Assembly (NCBI GenBank): GCA_030248215.1
Contig: JASANG010001737.1
Coordinates: 492,501-556,500 of the forward strand
Length of the DNA: 64,000 nucleotides
Reading direction: 5' to 3'
Source: Enoplolaimus lenunculus
Taxonomy: Eukaryota > Nematoda > Enoplea > Enoplida > Thoracostomopsidae
This document shows, piece by piece, positions 1-11,743 of this stretch. Each line of letters starts with the position of its first letter. Positions within the stretch are counted from its first letter, which is position 1. Position numbers and translations under genes: made by a program. A model generated the notes under the pieces. That model saw only the letters and a list, made by a program, of their open reading frames with translations. It was not told where the DNA came from and made no database searches.

Positions 1-86
1 CTATTAGAAAAAAATTATAATTTATTGCGACACTCAATTGAAAGAAATGCTTGTTAAATAGCATAATTTGTTTAGCTCTAATGTGT

Positions 87-305
87 GACCATATTCTCAA
101 ATGTGTATAGCAACTATCATTAGTTAGTAATAGGTTTTCGAACGCACAAACTATTGCAGTCGTTGGTTTCAAAATTGGTACAGAAATAGCTCCAATCATG
201 TGTAAAAAATGTGCTGAACTTTGAGCATCTGCATTGACTGGTTCAAAAGCTTCATCACATATCGCCAACTGGCGATAGGTGCTACACACGTTTGAGAATA
301 CGGGC
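87..305. mobile_element. Short TIR element, family F4
   Basis: The left end reads ATATTCTCAAATGTGTATAG and the right end is its inverted counterpart (ACACGTTTGAGAATACGGGC). The interior holds the inverted pair TCATTAGTTAGTAATAGG / CTGGCGATAGGTGCTA. The same layout recurs near 19960, 26379, 31304 and 46040. It is a non-coding MITE in an intron of gene A. Confidence 0.6.
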
Positions 306-359
306 CGCGGTTGGTTACTATTTTTACTTTTAACTGCAAAACGTTATTTAAAATTTCAG

Positions 360-404
360 GTGAAAAAGGTCAAATTGGGCCACCTGGACCGCCTGGACCT
401 GAAG
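360..404 (+). CDS. Gene A collagen exon (5 Gly-X-Y triplets)
   Basis: The exon is 45 bases between a TTTCAG acceptor and a GTATAT donor, with the glycine codon split at both ends (phase 1-1). It encodes GEKGQIGPPGPPGPE plus the first base of the next glycine. Exons in multiples of 9 bases with split glycine codons are typical of non-fibrillar collagens. More collagen exons are expected upstream, outside the window. Confidence 0.85.
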
Positions 405-3400
405 GTATATATTCATACATTATAAAGTGGCATATCCAACTGGCATTTACCCAAAAACAACGCATAAAAAGCCATTCATCTTAACTTTTGATTTATGCAT
501 CTATTATTCAGGGACGATGCTTGTGAGTGAAGCGGTCTGAGCACCCCCAATATGTCCAAATGAACAAATTACAGGTTAGCCTCCCCCCGAAGAACACCAT
601 CATACCGCTAGTACGATTAACATTTAGCTATAATAGTTTCATGTATGTTGTTCTTTTATGTCCTACTTTTCAAAAGCAATACATATTGGCTAGCGAACAA
701 TCACATCATAAAATTTAATTCCTATAAACAAACATGACATCATTGAATTTAAATCCGGTTAACAAACATGACATCATTTGTTGAATTCCTGTTAACAAAC
801 ATGACATCATTAAACTAGAAAAAAATGCTCAGCACTTGAGCAAAAAGGGATATGTTTCATATTCCTATTAAAAGTATGGTAAACTAGATCAGCACATTCG
901 CTTGATGTAACCTGGAAAAGTATTAAGAAACAATAGCTGCCAAAATCATGTTAATTATTAATTTTTCTGAAACATATTGCGGACAGCAAATCTATTTCTA
1001 ACATTGAAGTTTTTGACAGGACTTGTTAGCAATTTTCAGAAATTCCTTAGGGTCGCAGAGACATGGCTGAGGTATACCGCTCTTTGATTTTGCAAGTTAA
1101 TCGATGTTGCCAGAATACGGTGCGATTTGTGAGCTTTTATAGTTGTGACTATGCAGTGAAACAGATAAATAACTCGGATGGGAAATGCGCATTTATATAA
1201 TTTGTCACTAAGGTAAAAAATCGAGTAAACTCAAAGGTCACTTATAAGTGGAGCCTTTTTAAAGCATCAATTGCGATTCGTTTTGTGACGTCTGTTCAAG
1301 AAAGTATCTAACAAAATTGGTCATCAAAACTCTAACAGCCATTATGTCGCCACACAATGCTCTTATGAAATTCAATTAACTATGGTAATACAAAGCCATA
1401 GGTAAATTTAATACGTTTTGTAGAAAACTTCAATATATATTCATGGATTCCAAGCTACATCTGTCTACATTTCAGAAATAATTTCGCTTTGCATTCAAGA
1501 AAAGCATCTGTTTCTTACAAAAATATTACAGAAATTTTGCTGTCCGCAATATGTTTCAGAAAAATTAATAATTAACATGATTTTGGCAGCTATTGTTTCT
1601 TAATACTTTTCCAGGTTACATCAAGCGAATGCGCTGATCTAGTTTACCATACTTTTAATAGGAATATGAAACATATCCCTTTTTGCTCAAGTGCTGAGCA
1701 TTTTTTTCTAGTTTCAACCGCTTTACCAAGCTGCTGCATTAATCCATTGGGGTGACATCGTCCGTTGCGGTGAAGCTAACCGTTTGTGTGAAACCAACCC
1801 TTGGGCTGAAACCGACCGTTGAGGTGAAACCAGCCGTTAGGGTGAAACTAACCTCTGGGGCAAAATTAACCGCTGGGGTGAAATTAACCGCTGGGGTGAA
1901 ACGAGCCCCTGGGGTGAAACGAACCGTTGGGCAAAACCAACCGTTGGGGTGAAACCAACCGTTGGGGTGAAACCAACCGTTGGGGTGAAACCAACCGTTG
2001 GGGTGAAACCAACCGTTGGGGTGAAACCAACCGTTGAGGTAAAACCAACCGTTGGGGTGAAACCAACCGTTGGGGTGAAACCAACCGTTGGGGTGAAATC
2101 AACCGTTGTGTGAAATCAACCGTTGGGCTGAAACCAACCGTTGGGTTGAAACCAACCGTTAGGGTGAAATCAACCGTTGTGTGAAATCAACCGTTGGGCT
2201 GAAACCGACCGTTGGGATGAAACCGACCGTTGGGGTGAAACCAATGGTTAGGGTGAAACCAATCGGTGGGGTGAAACCAATCGTTGGGGTGAAACCAACC
2301 GTTGGAGTGAAACCAACCGTTGAGGTGAATCCAACCGTTGGGGTAAAACCAACCATTTGGCTGAAACCAACCTTTGAGGTGAAACCAACCGTTGGGGTGA
2401 AAACGACCGTTGGGGTGAAACCAACCATTTGGGTAAAACCAACCGTTAGGATGAAACCAACCGTTGGGGTGAACCGATCGTTGGAGTGAAACCAACCGTT
2501 GGGGTGAAGCCCACCGTTGGAGTAAAACCAACCGTTGGTGTGAAACCAACCGTTGAGGTGAATCCAACCGTTGGGTTGAAACCAACCGTTGGGGTGAAAC
2601 CAACCGTTGGTGCAAAACCAACCGTTGGGGCAAAACCAACCGTTGGGGCAAAACCAACCGTTGGGGTGAAACCAACCGTTGGGGTGAAACCAACCGTTGG
2701 GGTGAAACCGACTGTTGGGGTGAAAACAACCGTTGGGGTGAAACCGACTGTTGGGGTGAAACCAACCGTTGGGGTGAAACCAACCGTTGGGGTGGAACCG
2801 ACTGTTGGGGTGAAACCAACCGTTGGGGCAAAACCAACCGTTGGGGCAAAACCAACCGTTGGGGCAAAACCAACCGTTGGAGTGAAACCAACCGTTGGGG
2901 TGAAACCAACCGTTGGGGTGAAACCAACCGTTTGGGTGAAACCGACTGTTGGGGTGAAAACAACCGTTGGGGTGAAACCGACTGTTGGGGTGAAACCAAC
3001 CGTTGGGGTGAAACCAACCGTTGGGGTGAAACCAACCGTTGGGGTGGAACCGACTGTTGGGGTGAAACCAACCGTTGGGGTAAAACCAACCGTTGGGGTG
3101 GAACCGACTGTTGGGGTGAAACCAACCGTTGGGGCAAAACCAACCGTTGGGGCAAAACCAACCGTTGGGGCAAAACCAACCGTTGGGATGAAACCAACCG
3201 TTGGGGTGAAACCGACTGTTGGGGTGAAACCAACCGTTGGGGTGAAACCAACCGTTGGGGTGGAACCGACTGTTGGGGTGAAACCAACCGTTGGGGCAAA
3301 ACCAACCGTTGGGGCAAAACCAACCGTTGGGGCAAAACCAACCGTTGGGGTGAAACCAACCGTTGGGGTGAAACCAACCGTTGGGGTGAAACCAACCGTT

Positions 3401-6400
3401 GGGGTGAAACCAACCGTTGGGGTGAAACCGACTGTTGGGGTGAAACCAACCGTTGGGGCAAAACCAACCGTTGGGGTGAAACCAACCGTTGGGGTGAAAC
3501 CAACCGTTGGGGTGGAACCGACTGTTGGGGTGAAACCAACCGTTGGGGTAAAACCAACCGTTGGGGTGGAACCGACTGTTGGGGTGAAACCAACCGTTGG
3601 GGCAAAACCAACCGTTGGGGCAAAACCAACCGTTGGGGCAAAACCAACCGTTGGGATGAAACCAACGGTTGGGGTGAAACCGACTGTTGGGGTGAAACCA
3701 ACCGTTGGGGTGAAACCAACCGAAAGCTCTATAAAGTGGTGAAAGTTATAATCGTAAAATTACATAGCTAACGTGTAAAAAGTGTTGAACCAAAATGAAA
3801 AATTTCGTGCACTTTCTGTAAGGAGTTTTTTGACCGTAACTATTGAAGACCACACTGGTTTGCGAAATCCTTTGGCACAAATATTCCCTACGTACCAGGA
3901 TACCAGTGTACAAAATTTAAACGATACAGGTCTGATATTACTTGAGCACCAACATGCGAACTAAACTGAAAATACGCGCTTGAGATGCGCGAATCATATA
4001 TATGAACACTATCGTGTTCATATGATTTAAATCCTGATAACCAGTCGTAGTGGGACTACATTTATTGAGCGTAGCTCAAACACACGTAAGCAATTAAGGT
4101 AATATGCAAATTAGTTGTTAGCTAACTATTAATTTATGGGTTTTGGACGTCTGTAAGCAATTTCCTCAGATTCCGCGCACCAAAAACCCTTCAGCCACCC
4201 TAATAATTTTTGGAATAATTTCAAAGATTTTGTCTTGTCAATTAAGCTAATATGCAAATTAGCTAATAGCTAACTATTTAATTATCGGTTTTGGAGGTTT
4301 GTAAACAATTTATTCAGATTCCGCGCACCCAAAAACTCTTCAGCCACCCTAATAATTTTTGGAATAATTTCAAAAGTCCTAATTTTGTCTCGTCATTTAA
4401 GCTAATATGCAAATTAGCTAACTATTCAATTATCGATTTTGAATGTTTGTAAACTATTTAGCAAATTCCACGCACCTAAAAACCCTTTAGGGCTGACATT
4501 ATATTGCTTTTAACCTGAATAATTAATGAAATATTGTAAAAAGTCGTAATTTAGGCTTATAAACTATGCTAATATGCAAATTATTTATTAGCTAACTGCT
4601 CAATTATCGATTTTGGAGGTTTGTAAACAGTCTACACGGATTCCTTGCACCCAAAAACTTTTTTATTGTTAAAATTAGATTGCTTCTAACTGTAATAATT
4701 AGTGAAATATTGTGGAAAGTTCTAATTTAGGCTTAATTAATTTTATGCAAATTAGCCTGTAGCTAATAAACGGCTTAAAATTTTAAAACCCCAATGCGAG
4801 GTTAACACCCCAGGATAATTGGCTTTCAAACAAAAAAAGGTTATCAAAATTGGTTCAGCCGTTCCTGAGATTCTTTTCGGACGGACAGACGGACATCCAC
4901 CTTTCGACCCCCAAGTACAAAACATAAAACGCTTGGCGAAACTCCGAACTTCGCTCGGAGTTTCGCTTCGCTCAACAAACATGACATAATTAAATTTAAA
5001 TCCTGTTAACAAACATGACATCATTGAATTAAGTCCTGTTAACAAACATGACATCATTGAATTTAATTCCTGTAAACAAACATGACATCATTAAATTTAA
5101 ATTCTGTTAACAAACATGACATCATTGAATTTAATTCCTATAAACAAACATGACATCATTAAATTTAAATCCTGTTAACACACATGACATCATTAAATTT
5201 AAATTCTGTAACAAACATGACATCATTGGACTTAATTCCTATTAACAAACATGACATCATTGAATTAATTCCTGTTAACAAACATGGCATCATTGAATTG
5301 AATTCATGTAAACAAACATGACATCATTTGTTTAATTCCTGTTAACAAACGTGACATCATTGAATTTATTTCGTGTTAACAAACATGACATCATTGAATT
5401 TAATTCCTATAAACAAACATGACATCATTGAATTTAATTCCTATTAACAAACATGACATCATGAAATCTGAATTTTGTTTCCGAAATAGAACTATGACTC
5501 GCTGCTTAAATATTCCAATTTTGTTAATTTTATTTCGCAGCACCATGTATTTGTCCGTACGAAGCGTACAATACATGCCCGACTGTGCAAACACAATGCG
5601 ATTGCCCGGTTGAAAACGGAGCAGACGGCGCTGTCGACGATGGCAAAAGCGGCGGCGATTATGGCTCAAAGACCGGCGGACAGGATGGCTTTTATCAACA
5701 GCTGCCGTCGCCGGAAGGAAACGAACCGTTTAAGCACTGTGTGCGAACGTGCGCTGAAAATTGTAAATTAATTTTGAGTTTAAGCTAAAGTAGTCTTGTA
5801 TGGACACTCGGGATTCATGGACAATGCTAAGTGGGAAGCGCTAGAATAAAACAAACTGTTTTCTTAAAATAAATAAGAATTTCAAGATAAACAGCTTTCG
5901 TTTGTAAGAAATGTAATGGTCTTATCGATCAGTGATTCGTTATGTGTATATTTCTTGCATGTAATCACGATAAAAGTTTAATCATATAAGCAGGACAATG
6001 ATTAACTTTAAATGATTTTAATACTCAAACCGCTTATGCAGTTATTTGGATTTACATTTTACCGCTCGATGCCCGTGTAAAGATCAGAAACGGAACGTTT
6101 TTCTACGCGACTGCAATCAGTATGCTTTAGCTTTATGGACTATTTTTAATGGCATTTCAGTTTATTTTTAATTTTGTTTCAAAATTGTTCTTTGTTTTGT
6201 TTATAGATACCGATTGGATATATACTCCAAAATCTACCGAAATTCCTATCGAACCAGGAGCAGTTGCAGGTATAGAAAAATTGTGAAATATTTTATAAAT
6301 GCTAATAAAACGTAGATTACAGTTTTAGTTCAACGCTAAATTTGTGTTTCAATTGCGGTGTATCTTGTCTAAAAACATTACAAATATTTGAGGATTTTTT

Positions 6401-7980
6401 TGATATTCTGTCAAAGGATGTGCCGATACCAAAATTTTTTACCGATGTCGATACCGAAGCAGATTCTTATTCTGAAATTTGGCCTGTGCCGAACCGATGC
6501 CGATGTCGGTTCCAACTTTAGCACACCATGCTTAAAAAAGGATACTAGATTTCATCATGCGAAGATTTAAGCCGTATCCATCATAAACGATTACAATTTT
6601 TTAATAATGGTTCATTTCAATTTAATTTTTCAAACACAAACGCAAGAGAAATAACAGTTTCCCTGATTAGCCACACTGATATGCGCCCAGAAATGAAACT
6701 GATAGCATTCCAACTGACTGTTAAATGTGCAAAAAGTATCGGCAATGAATCGGCAATTTTTTTGCAGTGCCGATGCCGATACTCACGAAAAGTGCCGATT
6801 ATTACCGATGCCGATTAATCGGCACACCCCTAATTTTGTCAAATATAAAATTTTAACTCTTAATTCTTACTCTTGTACACTTTACCACATTTTAAGTTTG
6901 ACGCTGGGTTTAGATAAAGACTTAGGCAAAGGTTTAGGCTTACGCGTAGGTAAGCATTTTTCCTATACCTAAGTCTAAAATGTTGACAAAGTCAATGTTT
7001 CATTTAGAATTCAACATTCTTGTAATAAAATGTTCTTAATTAACGTTTTGATTTATAATTCTCCCGTTTGCCTTTTAGACTGCCTTATTGACCATTTAAA
7101 AACGCCAATCTTTCACGGCCACATGCTCAACTATTACGGCACATGGGGCAGCGATACTGGGCCGCGATTTCGAAGTCAAGCCGATCGTCGCTATGTTACG
7201 CTGCATTTCTACGGCGACGTAGTAGAAGAATTTGAAAACGAAGCACAACTGCGTCAATTTTCGAACGCTGACAGCGGCAGTCATCCTGGATCAGTTGTAG
7301 CTAGCGACCGGCGACAACAGCAACAACAACAAACAAATGACATAGCTAATATCGAAAATTTTGGAGGCGAGCGACGATCAACTACTACTATACGGAATTC
7401 AAAACGCTACGTGTTGCCACACGTTTACGACGGCACCAATCACGTTGTTCACAACCGTAGCTTTTACTATCATCGCGCTGGAACGCCAAAAATAGCAAAA
7501 TTCAATTTTGATACAGGAGACTATCGAGAAATTGCGTTACCGAACGCTGCGTACAAGTATGACGCGTATTTGTACAACAATTCGTACAATTATATGGATT
7601 TGGCAGTTGACGAAAATAGCCTTTGGGTCATTTATCATTATTGGGACGAGCCGTATTTAGTAATCTCACGGCTGAATTTGTACAATTTATCAATTCACGA
7701 AACGTGGAATTTAACGCACGTCAATCATACGTCGGTTTCGAACTGTTTCGTTGTTTGTGGAGTGTTGTATTCGGTCGTCAGCTCAACACGGATTCATTCA
7801 TACCTGCGGCCGGTTTATGATATGTTTCGACAACGTGAAATGGCGTCTGAACGACCGTTGGCGTGGGTGAACCTGTACAAAAATAGCAATATGATCGCGT
7901 ATAATCCGTTTGATCAACGGTTGTATGTTTACGACCATGGATATTTGTTGACGATACCAGTTGCGAGAAAACCACGATAA
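360..7980 (+). CDS. Gene A: colmedin/gliomedin-like collagen-olfactomedin protein, 3' part
   Basis: Four exons are visible (360-404, 5541-5762, 6207-6269, 7079-7980), joined through phase-1 introns into one open frame that ends at TAA 7978-7980. The domain order is collagen triple helix, Cys-rich linker, short spacer, olfactomedin. Collagen followed by olfactomedin is the layout of the gliomedin/colmedin family, whose known members are type II membrane or shed extracellular-matrix proteins that act in cell adhesion. The transmembrane N terminus and any further collagen exons lie left of the window or were missed in the 5 kb intron. The large intron is filled with satellite-like DNA. The family assignment is firm; the exact orthologue is not known. 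Confidence 0.8.
733..812. repeat. 34-bp satellite, left block
   Basis: Two to three copies of a roughly 34-base unit whose core is AACAAACATGACATCATTGA. The same unit resumes at 4975-5465 with about 14 copies, so the two blocks look like one array split by later insertions. Confidence 0.75.
812..1714. mobile_element. Foldback element with ~178-bp inverted arms
   Basis: Positions 812-990 and 1538-1714 are near-perfect inverted copies; for example TTGAGCAAAAAGGGATATG on the left matches CATATCCCTTTTTGCTCAA on the right. They flank a loop of about 550 bases with no convincing coding sequence. This is a long-TIR, non-autonomous DNA element or foldback sequence. It begins exactly where the left 34-bp satellite block stops. 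Confidence 0.75.
1745..3725. repeat. 18-bp minisatellite (~110 copies)
   Basis: Tandem copies of GGGGTGAAACCAACCGTT with point variants (GACTGTT, GGCAAAACC). After about 2500 the variants form a higher-order pattern, with triplets of the GCAAAACC version recurring roughly every 150-300 bases. The left flank (1745-2480) is more diverged. Because 18 is a multiple of 3, long open frames such as VKPTVG repeats and WGETNR repeats appear on both strands. They have no exon-like boundaries and are not genes. Confidence 0.9.
4085..4770. repeat. ~160-bp tandem repeat around TATGCAAATTAGC
   Basis: Four to five diverged copies begin near 4091, 4238, 4397, 4565 and 4735. Each carries ATATGCAAATTAGCTAATAG, a GGTTTTGGAGGTTTGTAAAC-like segment and a GATTCCGCGCACCCAAAAAC-like segment. 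The interval 3730-4085 and the tail to 4970 show no gene. The GACGGACAGACGGACA stretch at 4885 is simple sequence. Confidence 0.7.
4975..5465. repeat. 34-bp satellite, right block
   Basis: About 14 copies of a 33-34-base unit, AACAAACATGACATCATTGA followed by an ATTTAAATCCTGTT-like segment, end 75 bases before an exon acceptor of gene A. The unit is shared with 733-812. Confidence 0.85.
5541..5762 (+). CDS. Gene A Cys-rich linker exon
   Basis: The acceptor TATTTCGCAG is followed by a 222-base exon, phase 1-1, with donor GTAAAT. It encodes a cysteine-rich start (PCICPYEAYNTCPTVQTQCD), then an acidic, glycine-rich stretch, then KHCVRTCAEN. Unlike the repeats around it, its GC content and codon use look coding. 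It joins the collagen exon to the olfactomedin part and may form inter-chain disulfides; that role is inferred. Confidence 0.75.
6207..6269 (+). CDS. Gene A short spacer exon
   Basis: 63 bases, phase 1-1, between TTTATAG and GTATAG. It encodes TDWIYTPKSTEIPIEPGAVA, a proline-rich spacer. The split codons restore the frame on both sides (T+AT before, G+AC after). Confidence 0.65.
6412..6838. mobile_element. Short TIR element rich in TGCCGAT
   Basis: The left end has GGATGTGCCGATACCAAAAT. The right end carries the inverted GATTAATCGGCACACCCCTA. The interior repeats GCCGATGCCGAT. It is non-coding and sits in the last intron of gene A. Confidence 0.5.
7079..7980 (+). CDS. Gene A last exon: olfactomedin domain
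   Basis: The acceptor TTGCCTTTTAG leads into 300 codons and a TAA stop. Olfactomedin hallmarks in order: an N-terminal cysteine (DCLIDHLKTPIF), GTWGSD, the YVLPHVYDGTNHVVHNRSFY block, GTPKIAKFNF, the NYMDLAVDENSLWVIYHY block, the second cysteine segment NCFVVCGVLYSV, and the C-terminal NPFDQRLYVYDHGYLL. One exon encodes the full propeller, as in other colmedins. A polyglutamine run (about 7 Q at 7315-7335) and a Ser/Arg-rich insert lie in a variable loop. Secreted or extracellular; it likely binds matrix or cell-surface partners. Confidence 0.9.
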
Positions 7981-8202
7981 AACGTATCTCATGAACCACC
8001 AAGAGAGAGACCAGGGGGTCTTTACCATGATATCATTACGGCAGGGTATAATTTTCGAGTATATGAGCGATAGTAGCGAGCGAGAAAATTTTTTTCACAA
8101 CTTAATAGATTGTTTGCTATGTAAACCTGACTGGCTTTAGCATGTGAATTACAGTAGAACAGTGTCGCTCGTTCACAATAATATATATGTGTAGTAGAAT
8201 CA

Positions 8203-8208
8203 AATAAA
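8203..8208 (+). promoter_or_regulatory. Probable polyadenylation signal of gene A
   Basis: AATAAA lies 223 bases after the gene A stop codon, the first good signal downstream. Confidence 0.5.
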
Positions 8209-8395
8209 AGCATGGCAAAAAATTTCACTTTTATAAATAAAAATATGTGACAAAAAGTTAATTTTAAACCAAAATTTCACATGGTTGAATAACGCGACGA
8301 GTGATTTCTGTTTAGATAGTAGTTCTTTCTGAACCTAAATCTAGCCATCCAGCCAATACCATCTAATCTTTTATACAATGGTTTCATTATAATGG

Positions 8396-8815
8396 TATGT
8401 GTAACGGTCAGAGGCGGAACGTTTTTCTGCGGGACTGCAACAGAATAAGCTTATTCTTTAGACTAATTTTTGTTATTATAGACGGCCCATGTAAAGAAAG
8501 ATCAGGGGCGCAATATTTTTCTGTTGGACTATAACAGGGTAAGCTTAAGCTTTAAACTTTTTTGCTTGGCTTAGGCTTAGGCCTAGGAATATGCTCATTC
8601 TTACCGTTAGGCTTAGGCATAGGCTTAGGCTTAGGAATATGCTTATAATTCCGTTCCGCCCCTGTTGATTACATTGGCCTTATAGACTTAAGCTTAAATA
8701 GGCTAAGGCTTAGGCTTAGATATAAGCTCATTATTACACTTTGTCTTGCGATTAGGCTTAGGCTAGAAATATGTTTATACTACTGTTACAGTCCTGTTTT
8801 ATACATTGGCGCGTA
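8396..8815. mobile_element. Family F1 element(s), TTAGGC-rich
   Basis: The best copy, 8484-8679, starts GGCCCATGTAAAGA..CAGGGGCG and ends GTTCCGCCCCTGTT..ACATTGGCC, an inverted pair. It contains a GGCTTAGGCTTAGG interior and GGAATATGCTTATA near the right end. Partial copies abut both sides. F1 is the commonest element in the window. Confidence 0.75.
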
Positions 8816-9262
8816 CAATAAACCTTTTTTCACACGAATATTTTCAATTTCATCTGAAACGATACAATTTGACTATCACTGCGCATTGTGTATATTATTT
8901 CATTTTCAAACAATGAAAATGTCCCACTTTTGGTGGTCAGTATTTTTCAATTTGTCACAGAGAACACTTTTATAACAAAATTCACAAATCAGATGTACAC
9001 AGTGATTTTGCCCGTCAGGTGAATGCTAAGTGTGTCAGGCGTTTCCGTCCAGTAAACGTATGGTCTTCCAAAATTAGTGAATAATCGAAATTTATTTTGA
9101 TCAACCCACTCATTATATTATATTCAAGCTCGCGCTCGAGCGCCAAGCTCCACAGGCTGAACGGTCATCGTAAACGCCTCATTCTGGAGAGATCGAGGAT
9201 CGAATCTTACGTTGAAATTACACCTCTTATAAAATTGAAAATATTCATGTGAGAAAGGGTTA
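8815..9262. mobile_element. Family F10 element with tRNA-like segment
   Basis: The left end CACACGAATATTTTCAATTT and right end AAATTGAAAATATTCATGTG are inverted. The right half contains GGATCGAATCT, resembling a pol III box B, preceded by a weak box-A-like stretch. A second element of this type lies at 14626-14903. Confidence 0.45.
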
Positions 9263-11288
9263 ACGAAAAAAAACGGATCGCTTTATTTTGGCATTTCAAG
9301 ATAAATTAAAAAGTTTACTTCACTAGATCGGTAATGTGGCTGACGAAAATTGTAAAAACACATCAATCATTAATGAACTCAAATTCTGCGACGTGCAACC
9401 GGAGGTAAAAAATACCGGAGCCGGAGGTCAACAAAATTTGCCGGAGCAAGTGGCAGTGAAAATTTGTCTCAGCCGAAGTTGAAGCCGGAGGTGAGACAAA
9501 ATTAAGTAAGTTAAAACGATGTTTAAATTTGCTAATTTTAGCAAATATATATAAATTATTATTGTTTTAACTTTACGGGTATTTTTTTGCGAAATATCAG
9601 CAATGTTTCCCCTCAAAATGGTATCAAAGGTTAAAACAAAACGTACCAAACAAATATTATTGCTGTAAAACCATGTAAAATTTCACTATACCTAAAGGGC
9701 CAGAATCTCCGGCAGAAATTTCGTCTGAGCCGGAATCTAAAGGTCGATGTTTTGCCGGAGCCAGAGGCAGACCTATGGTTGTTACAAGCCAGGCTAGTTA
9801 GTTTTTTTCCAAAACAATTTTTTTGCTTTGTATTCTATGCAAATTACCGCAATCTAAAATTCTAGCTACACTTAATGACAAGTATATATTTATATGAGTA
9901 CTTACAGATGTTACTTAGTAACTAATTTATGACAAATGAAACGATAAAAAACAAACGATTGGCATCAAATAAAGCTGCTGAGCGTGCAGAAAGATGGGTT
10001 TTGAGCCTGTTTGCTAGTAGAAAACCAGAGAGGCTCATGGCTCACTGCCTATAACATATATGCCCACCTAGGAAAAGGTGGCGCCGCGTAAGTCATGGTA
10101 GTTTCATGTTTGCCCCTCACCTCTTCTAAAAAGTTATTTTGCCTCGACCTTGTTAGCTTATAAATCTGGTTTACCAGGGTGCAACCGGATATCCACTTCC
10201 GTTTCTGGTATAAATTGGTGTCCGTTTCGATTCCGTTATAGAAATAACGGAAATTACTTTATTTTTACGTTTAAAATTAGTTATATATCACGTACCAAGC
10301 TTTTATATTTCAATATCCGTTTTCCGTTTCCGTTTTCCTTTCCGTTATTTTAATCACAATCCGTTTTCGTTATTTTTACTTTTCGTTTGCACCCTGCAGC
10401 ATTGGTTACCCCGGCCGGTTGGATTTAAACAAAAAATGACCGGAGCATAAATATGGTTTAACAAATCTCATCTTTATTCGTATTCAGATGCTTAATATAT
10501 ATGCCACAGGTCAAACTGCTATTTAGTTGAATTTCTGATCGTCCTAGGCCCAAGCGATTACTGTAGTGACCCGAATAAGAGGCGGTGGACTGATATTTAT
10601 TTGGTTTCTCTATATGTGTACCCCTGTTATTGAGTTACGGACTATTATTAATTTTTAACACGCCGACCACCACCTTTCGTTACTGACATATATCCGGTAC
10701 TGCAACTATCCGTTGAAGTAAACGTTTATTTGTCTTGTGTTAAAAGCTTGACCGATATAGCTGGGAATGTATATACTTTCAAAGCTTTATGTATACAAAA
10801 TCAGAAACGTACAGTAATCAAAATACCAAAATTGAAAACTTGAGCTGGCTATGGGTTTGCATTTGAAGCCAACGTTTCCTCGTCTACAACAACGTTATGA
10901 ATGATATCTTGGTTCAACATGATTTTTTCGCCTAAAACCTAAACCTAAAATATAATATTATCGCAATGTTGCTAAGTTAGTTTCTTTCAATAATTAAAAC
11001 AATACAGTAAGAATGCTTATAATTGAACTGGTTACAGTACATGGTTGACTAATTTTGCGAACCTGTCTATCATTCGTTCGTTAGTCAAGTAACAAATAAA
11101 ACAATACCTTTGTCAGAATTCTTTCTAGGTAATAGGTATTTGTGTTAGCTTCTTCGACCATGCGTGAACTAAAACTTAAACTAAAATAAGCGAGCGAACA
11201 AGCCTTCAACCTGGTTCCTGGTCCAAAATGCCTAAGACTGTTTGCTTGAATTAACTGCGTCGCTATTTTAGAATGATTGTTTTGGTTG
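9263..11288. other. Intergenic DNA, no gene seen
   Basis: Between gene A and the first exon of gene B I see only repeats: a CCGGAG-rich segment (9385-9775), a TIR element at 10175-10398 with GGGTGCAACCGG / inverted GTTTGCACCCTG ends, and a truncated F2 copy from 10561 to about 10790. The promoter of gene B should lie at the right end of this interval or just beyond it, but no TATA box or initiator is convincing. Confidence 0.5.
10561..10790. mobile_element. Truncated family F2 element
   Basis: It begins CTGTAGTGACCCGAATAAGA directly after TA and follows the F2 interior (CTGATATTTATTTGG, GCAACTATCCGTTGAA). It loses the right half and right TIR. Confidence 0.6.
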
Positions 11289-11537
11289 CACTGTAAATTC
11301 TAATGAGTTGATTTTAACTCAGAATGAGTTTTATCACTCAGTCTGCGTTAGGACTATAAGAATTCATAATTCTGAGTTGATACAACTCATTCTGATTAAT
11401 CAAATTTCCCGGAATGAATTCAACTCAGGGGGTGAGAATCAACTCAACTTAGAGTGGGTTAAACATTACTATTATTAACTCAGAAATAACTAACTTTACA
11501 TCTGAGTTGATTAATTAACTCGTTGGAATTTGCAGTG
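11289..11537. mobile_element. Family F3 element
   Basis: Starts CACTGTAAATTCTAATGAGT and ends with the inverted TTGGAATTTGCAGTG. The interior is repeated AACTCAGAATGAGTT-like sequence on both strands. It lies about 110 bases upstream of the predicted start codon of gene B. Confidence 0.75.
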
Positions 11538-11650
11538 TGCGCTGAAACGATGTTAATAAACGAATTGATTTTTAGTCTTAATAGCTTAAATTTAGTTTTA
11601 GACTGCAATGATGCAATTGTTATGTTATATATTCGTGCAGTAAATATGCA

Positions 11651-11743
11651 ATGTTTCAAAATTCATTAATAGCAAATCATTGGACCTTACCGGTTTTAGT
11701 GTTACCGATAATTGTTTTAATCAGCGGTTTCAATAACGTGCAG
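11651..11743 (+). CDS. Gene B exon 1: signal peptide
   Basis: The ATG at 11651 opens 31 codons ending at a strong donor (CAG|GTAAAT, phase 0). The peptide has a short polar start, then the hydrophobic core [15 protein letters not shown], typical of a signal peptide. An upstream ATG (11646) is out of frame and soon stops. Gene C starts the same way, with a signal-peptide exon ending in phase 0. The transcription start is not identifiable. Confidence 0.6.

Noticed and set aside
2187-3742. Long open frames on both strands (VKPTVG, SPQRLV, WGETNR repeats) as repeat-protein genes
   Set aside because: They arise from an 18-base tandem repeat with no stops in several frames at once. There are no start context, splice borders or non-repeat domains, and the array lies within an intron of gene A.
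4975-5465. CRISPR-like array (34-base repeats)
   Set aside because: The repeats abut without unique spacers and the host is a eukaryote; this is a satellite.
7096-7284. Minus-strand frame opposite the olfactomedin exon
   Set aside because: A shadow of the well-supported + strand coding exon.
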